Origin: Cucumis sativus
Lineage: Eukaryota; Streptophyta; Magnoliopsida; Cucurbitales; Cucurbitaceae
DNA length: 64,000 bases
Assembly: GCF_000004075.3 (NCBI RefSeq)
Contig: NC_026660.2
Span: forward strand, 19,859,837 to 19,923,836
Direction of reading: 5' to 3'
In this document: piece after piece, positions 49,379 through 61,771 of the stretch
Numbering within the stretch: position 1 is the first letter of the stretch
Layout: the number at the start of each line of letters is the position of its first letter
Made by a program: the position numbers and the translations under genes
Notes under the pieces: model-generated
Told to the model about the DNA's origin: nothing
The model's input: the letters and a program-made list of their open reading frames with translations, nothing else
The model's database searches: none

Positions 49379-50058
49379 CGTTAGGTACTCAAGCACCTTG
49401 GAGAATCATACCCTAAAAGCTAGATATTGGGGTGGGAGAGCCAAGCCACTTAAGTACCACATTGGTCATCCCATTGTAACCATTATGACAAAGGCATTCC
49501 ACACTACTTTGATTCCTAACAATACCCCCATCCCCCAAAAACCCGATGTCCAAGTGGCTACTACGATGGTACTTCACTCGACCACCCAGTTAGAACCCTC
49601 TACCAGTTCCACCTTCGAAACATCGAGAGCTACCTTTGATATTGTTGGTGATATATAATTAAATTTGCCTTCAACTACTGGCTTAAGCTTTTGGGTAAAT
49701 TGGTGGTTTAATATGGTATCAGAGCAGGTGGTCCAGGGGGATCCTGTGTTCAAGCCCCTACATTCTTGTTTCCTCCCCAATTAAAATCGATTTCCACTTG
49801 CTGAGCCTTTCCAAATATTTCATGCCTAGAAGTGAGAGAGAGTGTTGGTGATATATAATTAAATTTGCATTCAACCACCGGCTTGAGCTTTTGGGTGAAT
49901 TAGTGGTTTAATAGATACCACTGTTAGGAACTTTGGAGAACTACACCCCAAAAGTCAACTATTCGGGTGGGAGAGTCAAACCACTTAATTACCACATTGG
50001 TCATCCCATTCTAACCAATGTGGAACAAATGCATCTCTTACTACCTTGGTTCTTAAGC
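49379..50058 (-). mobile_element. TRIM-like miniature LTR retroelement (outer), interrupted by a second element
   Basis: Two diverged direct repeats, 49379-49521 (143 bp) and 49922-50058 (about 137 bp), share most bases including GTACCACATTGGTCATCCCA-like sequence. The ends form TGTTAGG / CCTAACA. On the minus strand the sequence inside the 5' LTR (right copy) reads TGGTATCAAAGG, a primer-binding site for initiator tRNA-Met. The sequence before the 3' LTR (left copy) is purine-rich GGGGGATGGGGGTA, fitting a polypurine tract. Without the inserted element the interior is only about 124 bp, so there is no coding capacity. Element borders lack a clear target duplication, consistent with age. Confidence 0.65.
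49643..49913 (+). mobile_element. SMART/TRIM-class LTR element, 271 bp, with 71-bp LTRs and target duplication
   Basis: LTRs at 49643-49713 and 49843-49913 are each 71 bp, begin TGTTGGTGATATATAATTAA and end TTTAATA, and differ at a handful of positions. Immediately after the 5' LTR is TGGTATCAGAGC (49714-49725), an exact initiator tRNA-Met primer-binding site. Immediately before the 3' LTR is a purine tract, GAAGTGAGAGAGAG (49829-49842). Flanking 5-bp sequences are GATAT and GATAC, a target duplication with one change. The interior is about 129 bp and encodes nothing. It depends on enzymes from other elements for movement. It sits inside the primer-binding site of the outer TRIM. Confidence 0.85.
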
Positions 50059-51279
50059 TAAAAAGCATAGACACTCCTAAAATGGTCTAGTGTCGATATC
50101 AAACACAGACACGCCTCGCACACGTGCCCATTATGCCAGCTGGCACATCAAATATTTTAATATGAAATTTGAGTATCCAAAAAGGCATGACACTCCTCGA
50201 CATGGCCAAACATGCAGATGACACCTCAGGACACAAGAAGCTGTAATTCTTTGTTAAAAATTTAACACGACCATTTTTTACTCGACTGAGTGACGGTGAA
50301 GGGAGGGGAAGTCGGTGTTGTCCAATTGAACGATGACAAAGGATGAGATTGGCGTCATTGAGAAGAATCTAGGAGGAAAGGGGGAAAGCACTAAGCAGAA
50401 TAAGGGAGGAGAGATGTGCGAGATGTTAAAGAGAATAGTGGAGGGAAAGGAAACATCATTAGGGTTAGGATTTTTACCTTTAAATAGGTTTTTGGGCCTA
50501 CATTTTTTCACTTTGGGTCATTTTAAAATAGGTTTTGGACTTCTCTTTAAAATGTCTTTTCCTTCTTTATTATACATTACTTTTAAAAGAAATATTATTT
50601 TTAATAATTAACAGAGAATTTGAATATATATATAGAATAAAAATAAAATAAAATAAAAAAATCATGTGTACTCAATCCTGTCGTGTCCTACATTAAAAAA
50701 AATTGGCGTGTTGCTGTGTTGCGTCGTATCCCATTTCCTGTGTCAGTGTCCATGCTTCTTAGTTCCTAAGGTACACACTCGTTTTTATGAGTATCCAAAC
50801 ACATCTTCAATTGTACCAACCACATTTCTCAACTACCACACGTTGACTTAAAACCAGAGAATTGTGCTACCAATCCCCAAGATTAGTTGTTCTCCTTGTC
50901 CAGGACTTATATTAAAAAAGCACACCCTACCATTCTGCTATAAGCCTATATGAAATAAGATATGACAGGCAAAGATATCACCAAAAACATTTTACCATCA
51001 GCTTTCAAATAGTTGTCATTCTGATCAAATATGAAATTGTCGAAAAACCTATGCCCTGAACATAAGTCTACCTCTAGAATGCATGATAAATTATTTGCAA
51101 GGCTAGATCCGAAGCCCGCCACTCAAGTAGCAGTTCCGCTGCTCTAAGTCCTGCTGCAATCTATCGATACCTATAAATGTAATCAAATTGCAGTTAGAAA
51201 CTGCTAGTGATAAGATAGGAAGGGCAATTTGAAATATTAATTATTAACAGAAAAATTTGAAGTTTACCTGATCAACTCC
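50059..51279. other. 3' flank and probable 3'UTR exons of the RRM gene
   Basis: On the minus strand, 12 bases after the RRM stop codon there is a donor (GATCAG then GTAAAC near 51268). An acceptor (ACATTTATAG) precedes GTATCGATAG near 51171, and another donor (CTAGAG then GTAGAC) lies near 51070. This suggests one or more introns in the 3'UTR. The remaining sequence to 50059 has no recognised gene. Confidence 0.4.
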
Positions 51280-54203
51280 TCACCCAGATGTTTGGTCAGA
51301 ACCGCTACCTTGTACAAACTGAGAAGGAGAATGAACAACGAACTGTGGCTGTGCTGCAACAGGTGCTGGAATCCCTGATGATACAAACATGTTTTTCTAA
51401 TCAAGCATGTCTTCACATGCCAAACCATATTTATTATTTTAATTTTCCCCATTCTACATCAGATGATAAAAAATATAGCACGAATTTCAATATCCCCATG
51501 AATGGCTTCCCCTTCTGTTGTAAACTTGCACTTTCATTCCTTTAGAATGAAAAAAGTTTTCAACCAAAAAAAAAAGCAAATCTTCGCTGTCCCCGTAAAA
51601 TATCCAGTCTTGTCCATTATCGCACTGTTTTGACTGGATGGTGCCACTTACTTTTTTAACCTTCAGAGTACTATCATCACATAACTAAGTCAATAAAATG
51701 ATTGAACACAAGTTTACCAGTTTTTCTTTAAAAAGATTAAAAAAGGCACATCCAAAAGATTAAATGATAGAAGGAAAAAGAAATGGCCTCGAGAAAAAGA
51801 CGGAAGGACCAAACCAGTGGAGAAACTAAAAAAGATAACACAAATACACAGAAGATTATCCAATTGATGATAACAAAATAAGAAATTCAAGGAAAAATGC
51901 CTAAAAAACTAGTCAAAATTCACATTGCTCAATGTTGTAATCAAGAGTAATCATCATACAAAGCAGAATACCTGAAGGATATGGTGCCTGAATAGTAGGC
52001 ATTGGAGAAGATGTTAATGCATTAACATTAGGACCACTAAACTGCAAAATCTGAGGACTTGGCATCGCATATCCATGTACTGCTCCATAACCATGACCAC
52101 CAGGGACTGTTTGACCTAATTGTCCATAATGATAAATTGTAGGGCTTGCTGACCCAGGCACTCCATAAATCTGCAGGTATTGCTGACCCACAAAAGGGTT
52201 GTATCCACCCTAGACAAAGGATACAAGACACAGAAAATCAAAACCACTGAGCATATTATGCTAGGACTGTCAAAAAGCTTGAGAAATTTCTAAGGATACC
52301 CATCGTATCACCCTTCCCTACTTCCAAATCCACCCTTCAAACACAAAATTGCAGACATAAGTAAATATACCAACAGTGATACCTGCGGGTAGACATACTC
52401 GGGTCCGTAAGTAGCATAACTGCAAAGGAAACAAATAATTTAAAACATTTTAAATATTTCCAAGCGATAGGATTATGAAAGCAGAAATTTAAGTAGTAGC
52501 ACAAACAGAACAATGCAAACTTAACAGGAGGAAATTGTTTAACAACCCACAGTCCATTGTGATACCAGAAGACAAATATTTGGTACCCCAATTAACTAGA
52601 GACTAGAGTTCAAATCCTACCAACTTGACTTTTAATATAAACTATAAAACGCAAGAGAAAACAAGATATGAAACTTCACCAATAATACTAGCCATGCTTC
52701 TTCCCGTTCAATTACATTAGTCTTGGCACATATCCTCATACAACTTCTATGGTATTCCTGCAATTACCAATCACACTGTGCCACATCACTGATCAGGTAC
52801 CAATCCTGATTTCTGGGAGGTGACAAAGAAACATATCCTAAGGAATGCTGCATGTAGTGATTGGTAATATACCTTGTGACTTCAAAGAAAAATACTAACA
52901 TTAAGTTGGCAGTGCAGGGAATGTATACCAACCAAGTGGTATCTATGAACCATGTTAAGAAACAATGAAAACTAGGATATAAGGTCTAAAAGAAAAGACA
53001 AGGTTACTGTCCTCAAAAAATGAAACACCCAACCTGAAAGCATATATTTACATAATTACATCTAAAGTAACTAGACGATACCATTCATTTGATATAAGAT
53101 TTAGTGGCAATCAGAAATGAAAAATAAATCAAATATCATAATTTCGAACTTCTGAAAGCGAACAAATCCCCACAGAGTCATAATACAAAATGCAAAGGTC
53201 GTGATATAGGAATGCAAAACACAAAAGATTGGAGTTATACAAAATAACAAAATTTGAATATATTGGTAGGTTTGGATGCACAACGAAGAACCTTGGAGAC
53301 ATACCCATAAGGAGGATATGCAAGTCCCTGCTGATAAGCATAGGAAACCGGTTGTTGATAGCCAAAATTTCCAATATAAGTTCCCCTGTTGGGTTGCATC
53401 CCTCCAACATAAACTGCAGGCTGTCTTAAACGTCCTGTTCCTGTAAGAAACAGCAGTGTAAAAGTAAAGACCAACCGATCTAGAGCTTTAAAAAACTGAA
53501 AACAGGAATTTGTGAACATTAATTCCTTTCAACAAAATGGCACATGCCAAGAAAAATCCCCGATCATACAAAAATACACATGACAGGAACTAGCAATATG
53601 ATTTGCTGAGCAATAAAAGATCAAATAAGTGAATAATACCATAAGATAAAGGTGGGCGAGGCCGGCCAAGTGAAGCTAGATTACAATTTGCTCGCCTGCC
53701 ATCAATAATTGGAGTAGGGTCTGCACAAGCTCTTCTAGCAGACTCTGGATCCCGGAAAGTCACCTAAAACCCTCCATGTAAACAGGAACAAACGTTCAGG
53801 TCATTCCAATGTCAACAATATAGATATTAATGATCAAACAATTAGATACGACTAGCTTGCTAGAAAAGAAAAGGTGTCAAAACGAATGTTCTTAGGCTAT
53901 TACTTTTAGAAAGTAGAAACAAAAGTATAAAGTTAACAAAAACCCATTAAAGTAAAAACCATTAATACTCACAAAACCATATCCTTTGGATCTCCCTGTA
54001 TTCTTATCCGTTATAACAACAGCCTCAAGAATCTCCCCAAACTGCTCAAAGTAGCGCCTCATAGTCTCGCTCTGAGTCTCCCATGCCAACCCACCAACAA
54101 AGACCTTGGTGTAAGTGGTATCACCAAAAGGAGAGTTCAGGAAACCAGAACTCGAACTTGATCCAGATATGGAACTAGGACCCGGACCATGCTGATAAGC
54201 CAT
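51280..54203 (-). CDS. RRM-type RNA-binding protein (ARP1 / RBM24-38 / SEB4-like), 6 exons, 286 aa
   Basis: Single-RRM RNA-binding protein; related plant proteins include ABA-regulated ARP1, and relatives bind mRNA to affect stability or splicing. Minus-strand exons: 54203-53973, 53763-53640, 53440-53305, 52419-52383, 52209-51972 and 51374-51280, all in frame. A Gly/Ser-rich N-terminus leads into the RRM (about 32-110): RNP2 is KVFVGGLAW (33-41) and RNP1 is SKGYGFVTF (72-80). An intron splits RNP1 between Phe77 and Val78. The tail is Tyr/Gly/Pro/Gln-rich: [40 protein letters not shown] and a C-terminal [15 protein letters not shown]. This tail is typical of the group and probably disordered. 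Exon 4 is only 37 bp. The start ATG follows a GA-rich leader. Confidence 0.93.
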
Positions 54204-54940
54204 TATTAATGGAGAAACTTAAGAAGAAAAGAAACAAGAGAAAAAAAGAATTGAACCCCCAAGATACAATATAAACAAAGAGACAGAGGGTAAGTAAGAT
54301 TGGATCACGTGGAGGAGAAAAAGAGAATTAGAGAGAAACCCACATAGCAGAAGCAAACCCCTAGGAAAACCCTTTAGGAATTGAGGGGGATATACAGAGA
54401 GAATCAGGAGGAAATTGAAAAGAATTGAATGGGGAGGAAAAGGGTAGGAGAGGAATGATGAAGAGAAACAGGAAAAAGTGAGAGGAAGGCAGAAGAGAAA
54501 GGATCAAACCCAATAAGAGTGATCATAATTGGAAAGGGGAAACCCTAGAAATGAGCGAGAAAGAAAGAAAGCGAGGGGTGGAGATGGGCCAAAGAGGAAC
54601 AGGGGAGAGGGGAAGAGGAGGTCAGTGATGAGGGCAGAGAGAGAGAGAGAGAGATCTAGGGACCGTAGGAAGAAGGTGGAATTGTACGGGGGGAAAGTGA
54701 GAGGAGAGAAAGAAGGGAATATGGAAGAAGGAGTATTGTAATTATGATCATAATAATGGAGAATACAAATACAAAGGTGGAGGTGGAGGAGGTGGTGGAG
54801 GAGGAGGAGGAGGAGGAGGAGGAGGAGACGGCGGCGCCGGAGAGTAAGGGGAGGGGAGGCGGAGGGTGGCGGAGGAAAACAAGGGAAAGGGAAAGGAAAG
54901 GAGAAGGAAAGGGTTTAGAAATTGGTTTTTCATGGTTGTT
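54204..54940. promoter_or_regulatory. Leader and promoter region of the RRM gene, purine-rich
   Basis: Plus-strand purine-rich sequence (C/T-rich on the gene's strand) follows the start codon. It includes an AAACCCTAG box near 54540 and a (GGA)n microsatellite at about 54777-54829. Long open frames on either strand here are by-products of these simple repeats. Confidence 0.5.
54777..54829. repeat. (GGA)n / (GGT)n microsatellite
   Basis: Imperfect GGT and GGA triplets, ending in about ten pure GGA repeats, upstream of the RRM gene. Length polymorphism is expected. Confidence 0.9.
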
Positions 54941-57900
54941 GTTAGTACTTTGTGCTTTCTTTTGTTTAATTGACGGACCCTCGAGTTTTACGGGATTTCT
55001 ATTCAGATACTCCCAATCTCACACACCACAGTTTTCCTTTTTTTTTTTCTTTCTTTTTTCTTTTCTCTTTTTTCTTTTCTCTTTTTTCTTTTTTCTTTTT
55101 TCTCTCAAAAATATAAAGTTTTAATTCTTTTTAAAGATATACTTTTTTTTTCTTATAAAAATATGTATATTTATACCAATTTAATACATGATTTCTATCT
55201 ATATACAACTTGAAATTGATATACTTTAATCAATCAAATTAACAGTAAGAAGTAAATGCAATGAGTAGAATAATAGATAATAATAAAGATAATTTCATAT
55301 GAAGTAAATATTTGATTTATAAGGTTTAGGTCATACAAATAAAAAATTGAAAGCTAAGATGATGGATATTCTTTGGTAAAGTAAGATGATGAAATACAGT
55401 AGTAAGTAATCACTAATATTTATACAGTTTATTTGATAGTGAAAATATTTGTCTTAAATCGTGATGTGCTTAATTTTTATTAGTACAAGTTTGTCCTACG
55501 TAATTATTACTATTACTAATATAAATAGGACCTATCTTGGATAAAATTAGAGATGTTCACAAACAAGATTCCTCTTTAGTTCGCAGGTGATTGAATATTT
55601 TTTGGGAAAAAAATAATTGTTTTGTTTTTTAATTTATTCATTCTTTAAAAAAATATTTGGATTATTCTAAATCAAATAATATTTGTTACTGTAATTGAAA
55701 CTATTTACCAAATATAACAATACTATATTTTGAAAATAGTTTCATTTTTTTTATTATCGTGGTAATTCTTTTTTAAAAAATTAAATTAAAAGATTTCATA
55801 ACATTTTTATTAAAGAAAAACTATAAAACTATTCCTGCAAATTTTACAAAATATTTACAACCTATAGTAAATTTTATCACTGATAGTTATTGATATACTA
55901 TAGTGATAGAATCCAAAATTTTGCTAACTTGTAAATAATTTAATTTATTTTGCTACTTTTAAAAATGCCCCGTTAAAATATCTAATCTCATACTTTTTAA
56001 AAGTTTAAATTTAAACATTACAACCATGGTCTAAAAAAAGAGTGAATCGTGTATATAATTAAAATATATAATCTCATAAAAAGTTCAAATTTAGACATTA
56101 CAAGATAGTCTAAGAAAAGTGAATTGGGAATGAATTGTATGCGTAATTAATTAACATTATGTTTATATTTGTGTATACACTTATATATACTAGGGCTAAA
56201 TTCTCATTGCTCCCTTCTAAATTCTCCAATTTGATCATAGATTTCTTATAAGATCGATACGAGGTTGGACATCTCTCGATCAAATAATATTTCATCTAAA
56301 TAAGGACGGTCTTAAAGAAGGTAGATAATGTAAAAAGTTATAGGTCTCTGACCGTCTCGATCATTTTTCACTAAAAAACTATCTACATATATAAATCAAT
56401 GTGTTATGTTCATCATCACAATACTAAAATTGTTATTCGTTATAATATTGTTCATCCCATGCTAATTTGACAGCAACCTCCAAACTCATATTTTCTTTCA
56501 TATTTTAGTGAGTTTAGATCAAACCAAACGTCAGCATCTGAATCGTTTTATATTTTTTAATTCTTTTGAAATTTTAAAGTGAGACTTACATGTTTAACAT
56601 AAAATATTGTGAAAATCTAACATTTTCAAATTTTTATTTCCTTGAACATCGAAGTTTTGGATGATCACGTTCATTTAAGTACAATGATAGTGTTCATAAT
56701 GCAAATGATTTTCTTCTCCAATTTTTCTATCAATACCATGATTAGGACGACATAAAGTTGATATTGAGTGATGTGAATTTATTTCAAATCTCGATAAAAA
56801 AATTTAGAGAAAATCATCACTAGTTTATTCAAATATGATAAAATTTTACTAATAATGTTTAATGAAAATCTACTGCTTTATTATAGTTAAGATTAGAACA
56901 AAATGAGTCAGTATACAAAGTTGTTGTTTCGCCCCTTTGTTGCATCAATTAGGAGCTGAGTCCCTCTACCAATCTCATTGGTTAGTGTGAGCCTCTTCAA
57001 ATAAAGTTATTGTTGTTGTTGCCTTTACAACTCAACCAATATAATCCTGCATTGGTCATCTACCACATTTTTGGTCGATGGGGGCAGGGGGGGTTGCCCT
57101 TTACTTGTACTTCTAATCAAAGCTGAATTGCTGCTACCAATTCAACCAAACCGTGAGCTCCCACTTGTTTGAGTTGGTCATTCTGTTTGAGCTGGAAAGC
57201 TTACCAAAAGTTTCGAGTTCCAAAAGATTTTGTTCACTCTTGATGTGATCAACTATGATGTACTAAGTTTCTTGTAGCGGAACAATTCATCTACAACATA
57301 TGTTTTTCTTTTGAAAATCGGTCAGGTTTAATTGAAGTCACACTGGTTCACTCTTGGAGTCTCATACTATACTAAGTTAAATTGTTGATTTTTTTTTTAC
57401 CATTAATCTCAAATTAACCAATCAATCAATATTTTGGTGACAACAAATTCAAATTAATTTATTAACAATTTGAGTGTTGGATCAATCCAATTCAAAATAA
57501 AATGATGTTAAGATGATAGAAAAGTGGTGTGGTGAAAGATGCTAATAAGAATAAAACATTGAAGAAGTTCTAACAAAAAGGTAAATATGCATAAATTTCA
57601 TATGAAATAATTCAAATCACTTAGTCATTTTTCAAAATCGTTTCAAAACTTCTAATGACTCTGTCACTCACCCATTAAGACTTACATCTCTTGCACTATC
57701 TTATAAAATACTTGTAGAACATTCATGAAAGTTAAGAACTATATATAGTAACGTTTTCATATACGTACTATAACAATTGATTAACAAGTACATTTTTGTT
57801 AACTTCAATAGTTCATAAATGTTCTTATGACATCACTACTTCAAGGATGAACTTTTATGTTACAATATGATAACTAAGATGGATGGTCGGTTTCAAGCTA

Positions 57901-59650
57901 TTAAAGTATTGTCTTTTAACATCTTAAGTTTATAAATGTTCGTATGCACACTATACTCTAACAATAAATTTATGTACTAAGGAATTAAACACCATTGTAG
58001 TTTTCTCGGGACACTAAAATAGTCTCAAAGTATAACCAAATGTTAAAGAAAACATTGACATTGGTGTTTAAAACTTAGTTTTTCAACATTTAATTTTAAC
58101 TTTAGTTGGTGTACCAAATCTTGAAAAATGGTTAGAAATATTAGTTTAACTTTTCACCTTACAAAGTACTTAGCATGTTATTTTTCTTTTTAAACTCGTT
58201 TAAACAATTTTTTTTCGGTGCATTTCGAACGAGATCAATTATTTGAGATATTCTTATCAGTACATATTTCGTCATATTAAAAAAACATGTTAATTTTGTA
58301 AAGGAAAAACTTAGATATTTATGACAAATTTTCTCAAAACTTAATACTCTTTTTTTTCTTATTTTCGTTTGTTTATTTTTTATATATGTTTTCTAAATAA
58401 TCATTTAATAAAAATCTTAGAATATTGTAAAATTTTGACACTTTTTGTATTAGCACTCCAAGTATTGGTTAAATTTTTTATTGACCATTTAACAAATATC
58501 TAAAAATATTATAAAAGTCAGTTTTTTTTCGAAATTCGAAGTATAATAATAAGAATTTACTCGTAAATCTACAACAATTAAGAACTACTTTTTAATATGG
58601 TATATTTAGTGTTTTATCCATTTAGTTATACTTATTGAAAAATTAAACATTCAACTTTTTATAACATAATGTATGGGAATCCACTAACTCTATCTGAATT
58701 GATAAATATTTTAACAAACATGAACTATACCTAAAATAAGGGTTAATTAAATAAGAATATGTTTAATTTAGCATTTGCAAGTGTTTAATTGTTTTGAAAA
58801 AAAAACATATTATTCTAAAGCGTTGTTATAATATACCATCTTAAAGCCTTTTTAAGTATAACATCTTATGGAAAATAGAGGGTCGAACCTATCATTTAGC
58901 AGATAGAAGATTATGTTAATTATCCTTGAATTGAATTTGCTAAAGTCTCTTTTGACAGAACAAGTATAGAAATGGAGGATCAAATCGTCAACTTTAACCG
59001 TATGCAAATATTCATTCTTAAAAAGAAATAAAAATAAAAATAGAGAATAATAAAGAAGGATGATAATAATAAATAATAAAGAAAAAGTGAAGGGGGAGAT
59101 AGGGAAGACGGGAAGTACAAAACACAACTCTTTATTATAGACTATAGTTATTGAATTTGGTATATTTTCTTTTGGTGTACTAAAGTTCTTAACGGACAGC
59201 TCAACATGTGGCCTACCTGTGGGTCCCATCTCCATCTCCTTTTCAGTTAATTACATTTTCGCCCTTTCTTTTTAAACTCCTTCTTTTAAAAAAAGAAACA
59301 ATTAACCATAATTTCCCACCTTTTCTTTTCCTCATCAAAATATTGAAATGCGTGCCTAATATATTTGAAAAATCCACTACTCTTTCTACATTATTCTTAC
59401 CTAAATCTACATAATCATGCTTTACACTTTTTGGTACATAATTATTTAGATTTTGATATTTTTTACACACATTTAAAATGAAGGACAAAGAGAGAAGATA
59501 AAAAGACGATGAAAAATAAGGGCAAACTTGAAATATTTAAATATCACACGTAGAAAATGTCAAAATGTAAGTAACAAGGAAGACTTTGTAGAAGAGTTGG
59601 AGAATTGGGGTTAGGTGTGGAGCCCAAAGAGTTTACTTACACGGAACCTT
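54941..59650. other. Gene-poor AT-rich intergenic DNA
   Basis: No gene supported. Positions 55030-55100 are a TTTTCTT-type pyrimidine tract. Positions 56930-57250 are less AT-rich and may be an old transposon, but no motif was recognised. A 127-codon minus-strand frame at 58852-59235 is dominated by Phe/Leu/Ile and is treated as chance. Confidence 0.5.
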
Positions 59651-59662
59651 AACCTTCTTGAG

Positions 59663-59669
59663 TATAAAT
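59663..59669 (+). promoter_or_regulatory. TATA box before the orphan exon
   Basis: TATAAAT stands 80 bp upstream of the ATG at 59749 and is followed by two half-sites of the GGCCCA type (GGGCTTATTTAGGCCCA). The spacing fits a plant core promoter. Confidence 0.4.
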
Positions 59670-59748
59670 GGGCTTATTTAGGCCCATGGGTCTTAAAGTA
59701 TAAGTTTAGCAGCAAAGAGCAAACACACAAACGTCAGAAGAAGACTTC

Positions 59749-59833
59749 ATGGGGTTGAACGTTTTCTATTTCAGCATTTTTGTTGTCTTCTTCCCTTTTA
59801 GTCGTCTTTTAATCTCTACCAAAGCATTGTCAA
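59749..59833 (+). pseudogene. Orphan signal-peptide-like first exon
   Basis: The exon reads MGLNVFYFSIFVVFFPFSRL then LISTKALS and ends at a consensus donor (CAA then GTAAGT). It has a plausible TATA box and leader. The hydrophobic core followed by small residues looks like a secretion signal. No downstream exon completing a known family was found before 61.3 kb; read through, the frame stops after 31 residues. It could be a truncated gene, a very small secreted peptide, or chance. Confidence 0.3.
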
Positions 59834-61771
59834 GTAAGTGGTGAATGAAACTGTTTGGAGTTAGTGTCATGAAGTGGATGGATGACGCCTGACGGAGCAG
59901 CAATAGCCATCAAATTTTAACTGCAACTAACTAAGTGCATACCATCAATTAACCAAGTGGTGAATGAAAAGTATTTTGAATATCATGTCCCCTAAGTCAG
60001 TGGACGACTCACCAATTTTTGAACCACTGCATCAAATTAAACCTTTGATGTCACGTCAATAAATGGTAGACAAATATATATTAAAGATACATTCTTTTCA
60101 ACCACTACTATCATTCAGTAATTGGTATACGTATTGTCAAACTATTGAAAATATTTACAAATATAACACAATGTCAATGTTTGTTAGTTGTAGACAGTGA
60201 TACACATAGATTGACATCTATATCACTATTTATGACTAGTAAACAATAACATTTTACTATATTTGTAAATATTTTGGTCCATTGTGCAATATTTGAAATT
60301 ATCATAAATATTTTAGTAATCAATAGAAATTGTGCAACATAAATAGTAAATAAATTAATAAGAAAACAAACAAGCAAATCCACGATAAATAGTGTAGTTA
60401 ACAATTAAAAGGATACAAAGATCTCTATATATGTACTTCATTCAAGAAATAATATTTTTTATTTTAGTTCAAGATTCTTATATATTTATTTACATGACTC
60501 AATTATTTTAGTTTGAATCATAAACCTAGAAAAGGATCAGGTGAAGGTTGAGTCATGAACTCATAAAACGAGTAAAGTGGTACACCGCTATAATTTTCAG
60601 TTGTTAAAAAATCGTTGAAGTAAAAGAAAATAGTGTTGAATATAACCCTTAGACTTACAAATGGACCAAATACATACAGAATATCATTCTAATCACTTTT
60701 CAGAAAAGCAAATACCTAAAACTAAAAGGTTGCGTTTGGACCCAAAAGAGAAGTTTTGAATTTAGAATGTGGTGAAATACAGAGAGTCACGTGACACCAA
60801 CAAATTCGCTGTCAAACTGTCAACAACTTCAGTTTCTTAGATCCAACACTCCTTCAAAACTGACCATATTTAATCTCAAACTTCTAAATTTATTTATTAA
60901 TTTAACATAAAATATCAAGGATACAGGTGTTACTTAAAAATTTATTAAGTATAAATAATATATTTATATTCAATAATTACTTAAAATTAACCATAAATGA
61001 AACAGAAACGAAATCATAATCAAAGGAAGCCTAATTGAACCCTAAAAAAAGGTAGTGCCGGCGAGAATGAAGAAGCCAACAAAAAAACAAAGAAAACGTT
61101 AAACAATAAAGCAACCTGCCGGTAAGCTCAATATCATTTTCAATCCCAAACACCGCCAATAGAGACAAAAACCATACACCATAGAAATACAGTGAATGAT
61201 TTAGGACCACAGTCTGAAGTTATAAAGGTTTTACAACCATAACGAAGTTACAACAACCACCACCACAACTTGACCAAAGCAATACGTACAAAGAAACATA
61301 GATATCATACATAAAAACTAAGCCCCTCTTTTCCCCCACCATCGTCTACAAATCTACAAACAGATAACAACACCAACCAGAATCATCAAGTTTTTCAAAT
61401 GTCAGGAAAGCTAACGAATGAGAATATATATATATATATTTATATATATATATATTATATATATATATATTATTCTTTCTTTTTTTTTTTTTCCTTTTCT
61501 TTGCAAAACAAACGATAGATAACACACCGAATATCTTCGTGGGGGCACACAATACGTCCAGATGAACCACAGAATGGAATGAGCTTCATCCAACCATGTT
61601 GCATGTCTTCCTCGATGGGGGCCACCTTCCAGCTAGGCTAGTCTCTGGAAATCACATGTAAACCAGCCAGAAGCCATATTTCCTTTGCTACTTCCACCAA
61701 AAAGATCCAAATCTTTTCCCCTTTTATTTCTATCTCTACTGGATCCCACCATTTTGTTGATCTAATACCTT
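59834..61771. other. Intergenic DNA and HMGR 3' flank
   Basis: No recognised gene. The phrase GTGGTGAATGAAA occurs at 59839 and 59960. An imperfect (TA)n microsatellite lies at about 61424-61473, next to a T14-type run. The last few hundred bases are probably HMGR 3'UTR on the minus strand. Confidence 0.45.
61424..61473. repeat. Imperfect (TA)n microsatellite
   Basis: About 50 bp of TA repeats with a few T or A interruptions, downstream of HMGR on its strand. Possibly within its 3'UTR. Confidence 0.9.

Noticed and set aside
49329..49658. 109-codon plus-strand frame
   Set aside because: It runs through the left LTR and interior of the outer TRIM and into the inner element; it is repeat sequence, not a gene.
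54744..55124. 126-codon Glu-rich then Phe-rich frame
   Set aside because: The Glu run is the (GGA)n microsatellite and the Phe run is the TTTTCTT tract; no conserved segment lies between.
58852..59235. 127-codon minus-strand frame
   Set aside because: It is dominated by Phe, Leu, Ile and Tyr from AT-rich DNA, lacks motifs, and has no promoter or splice context that supports it.
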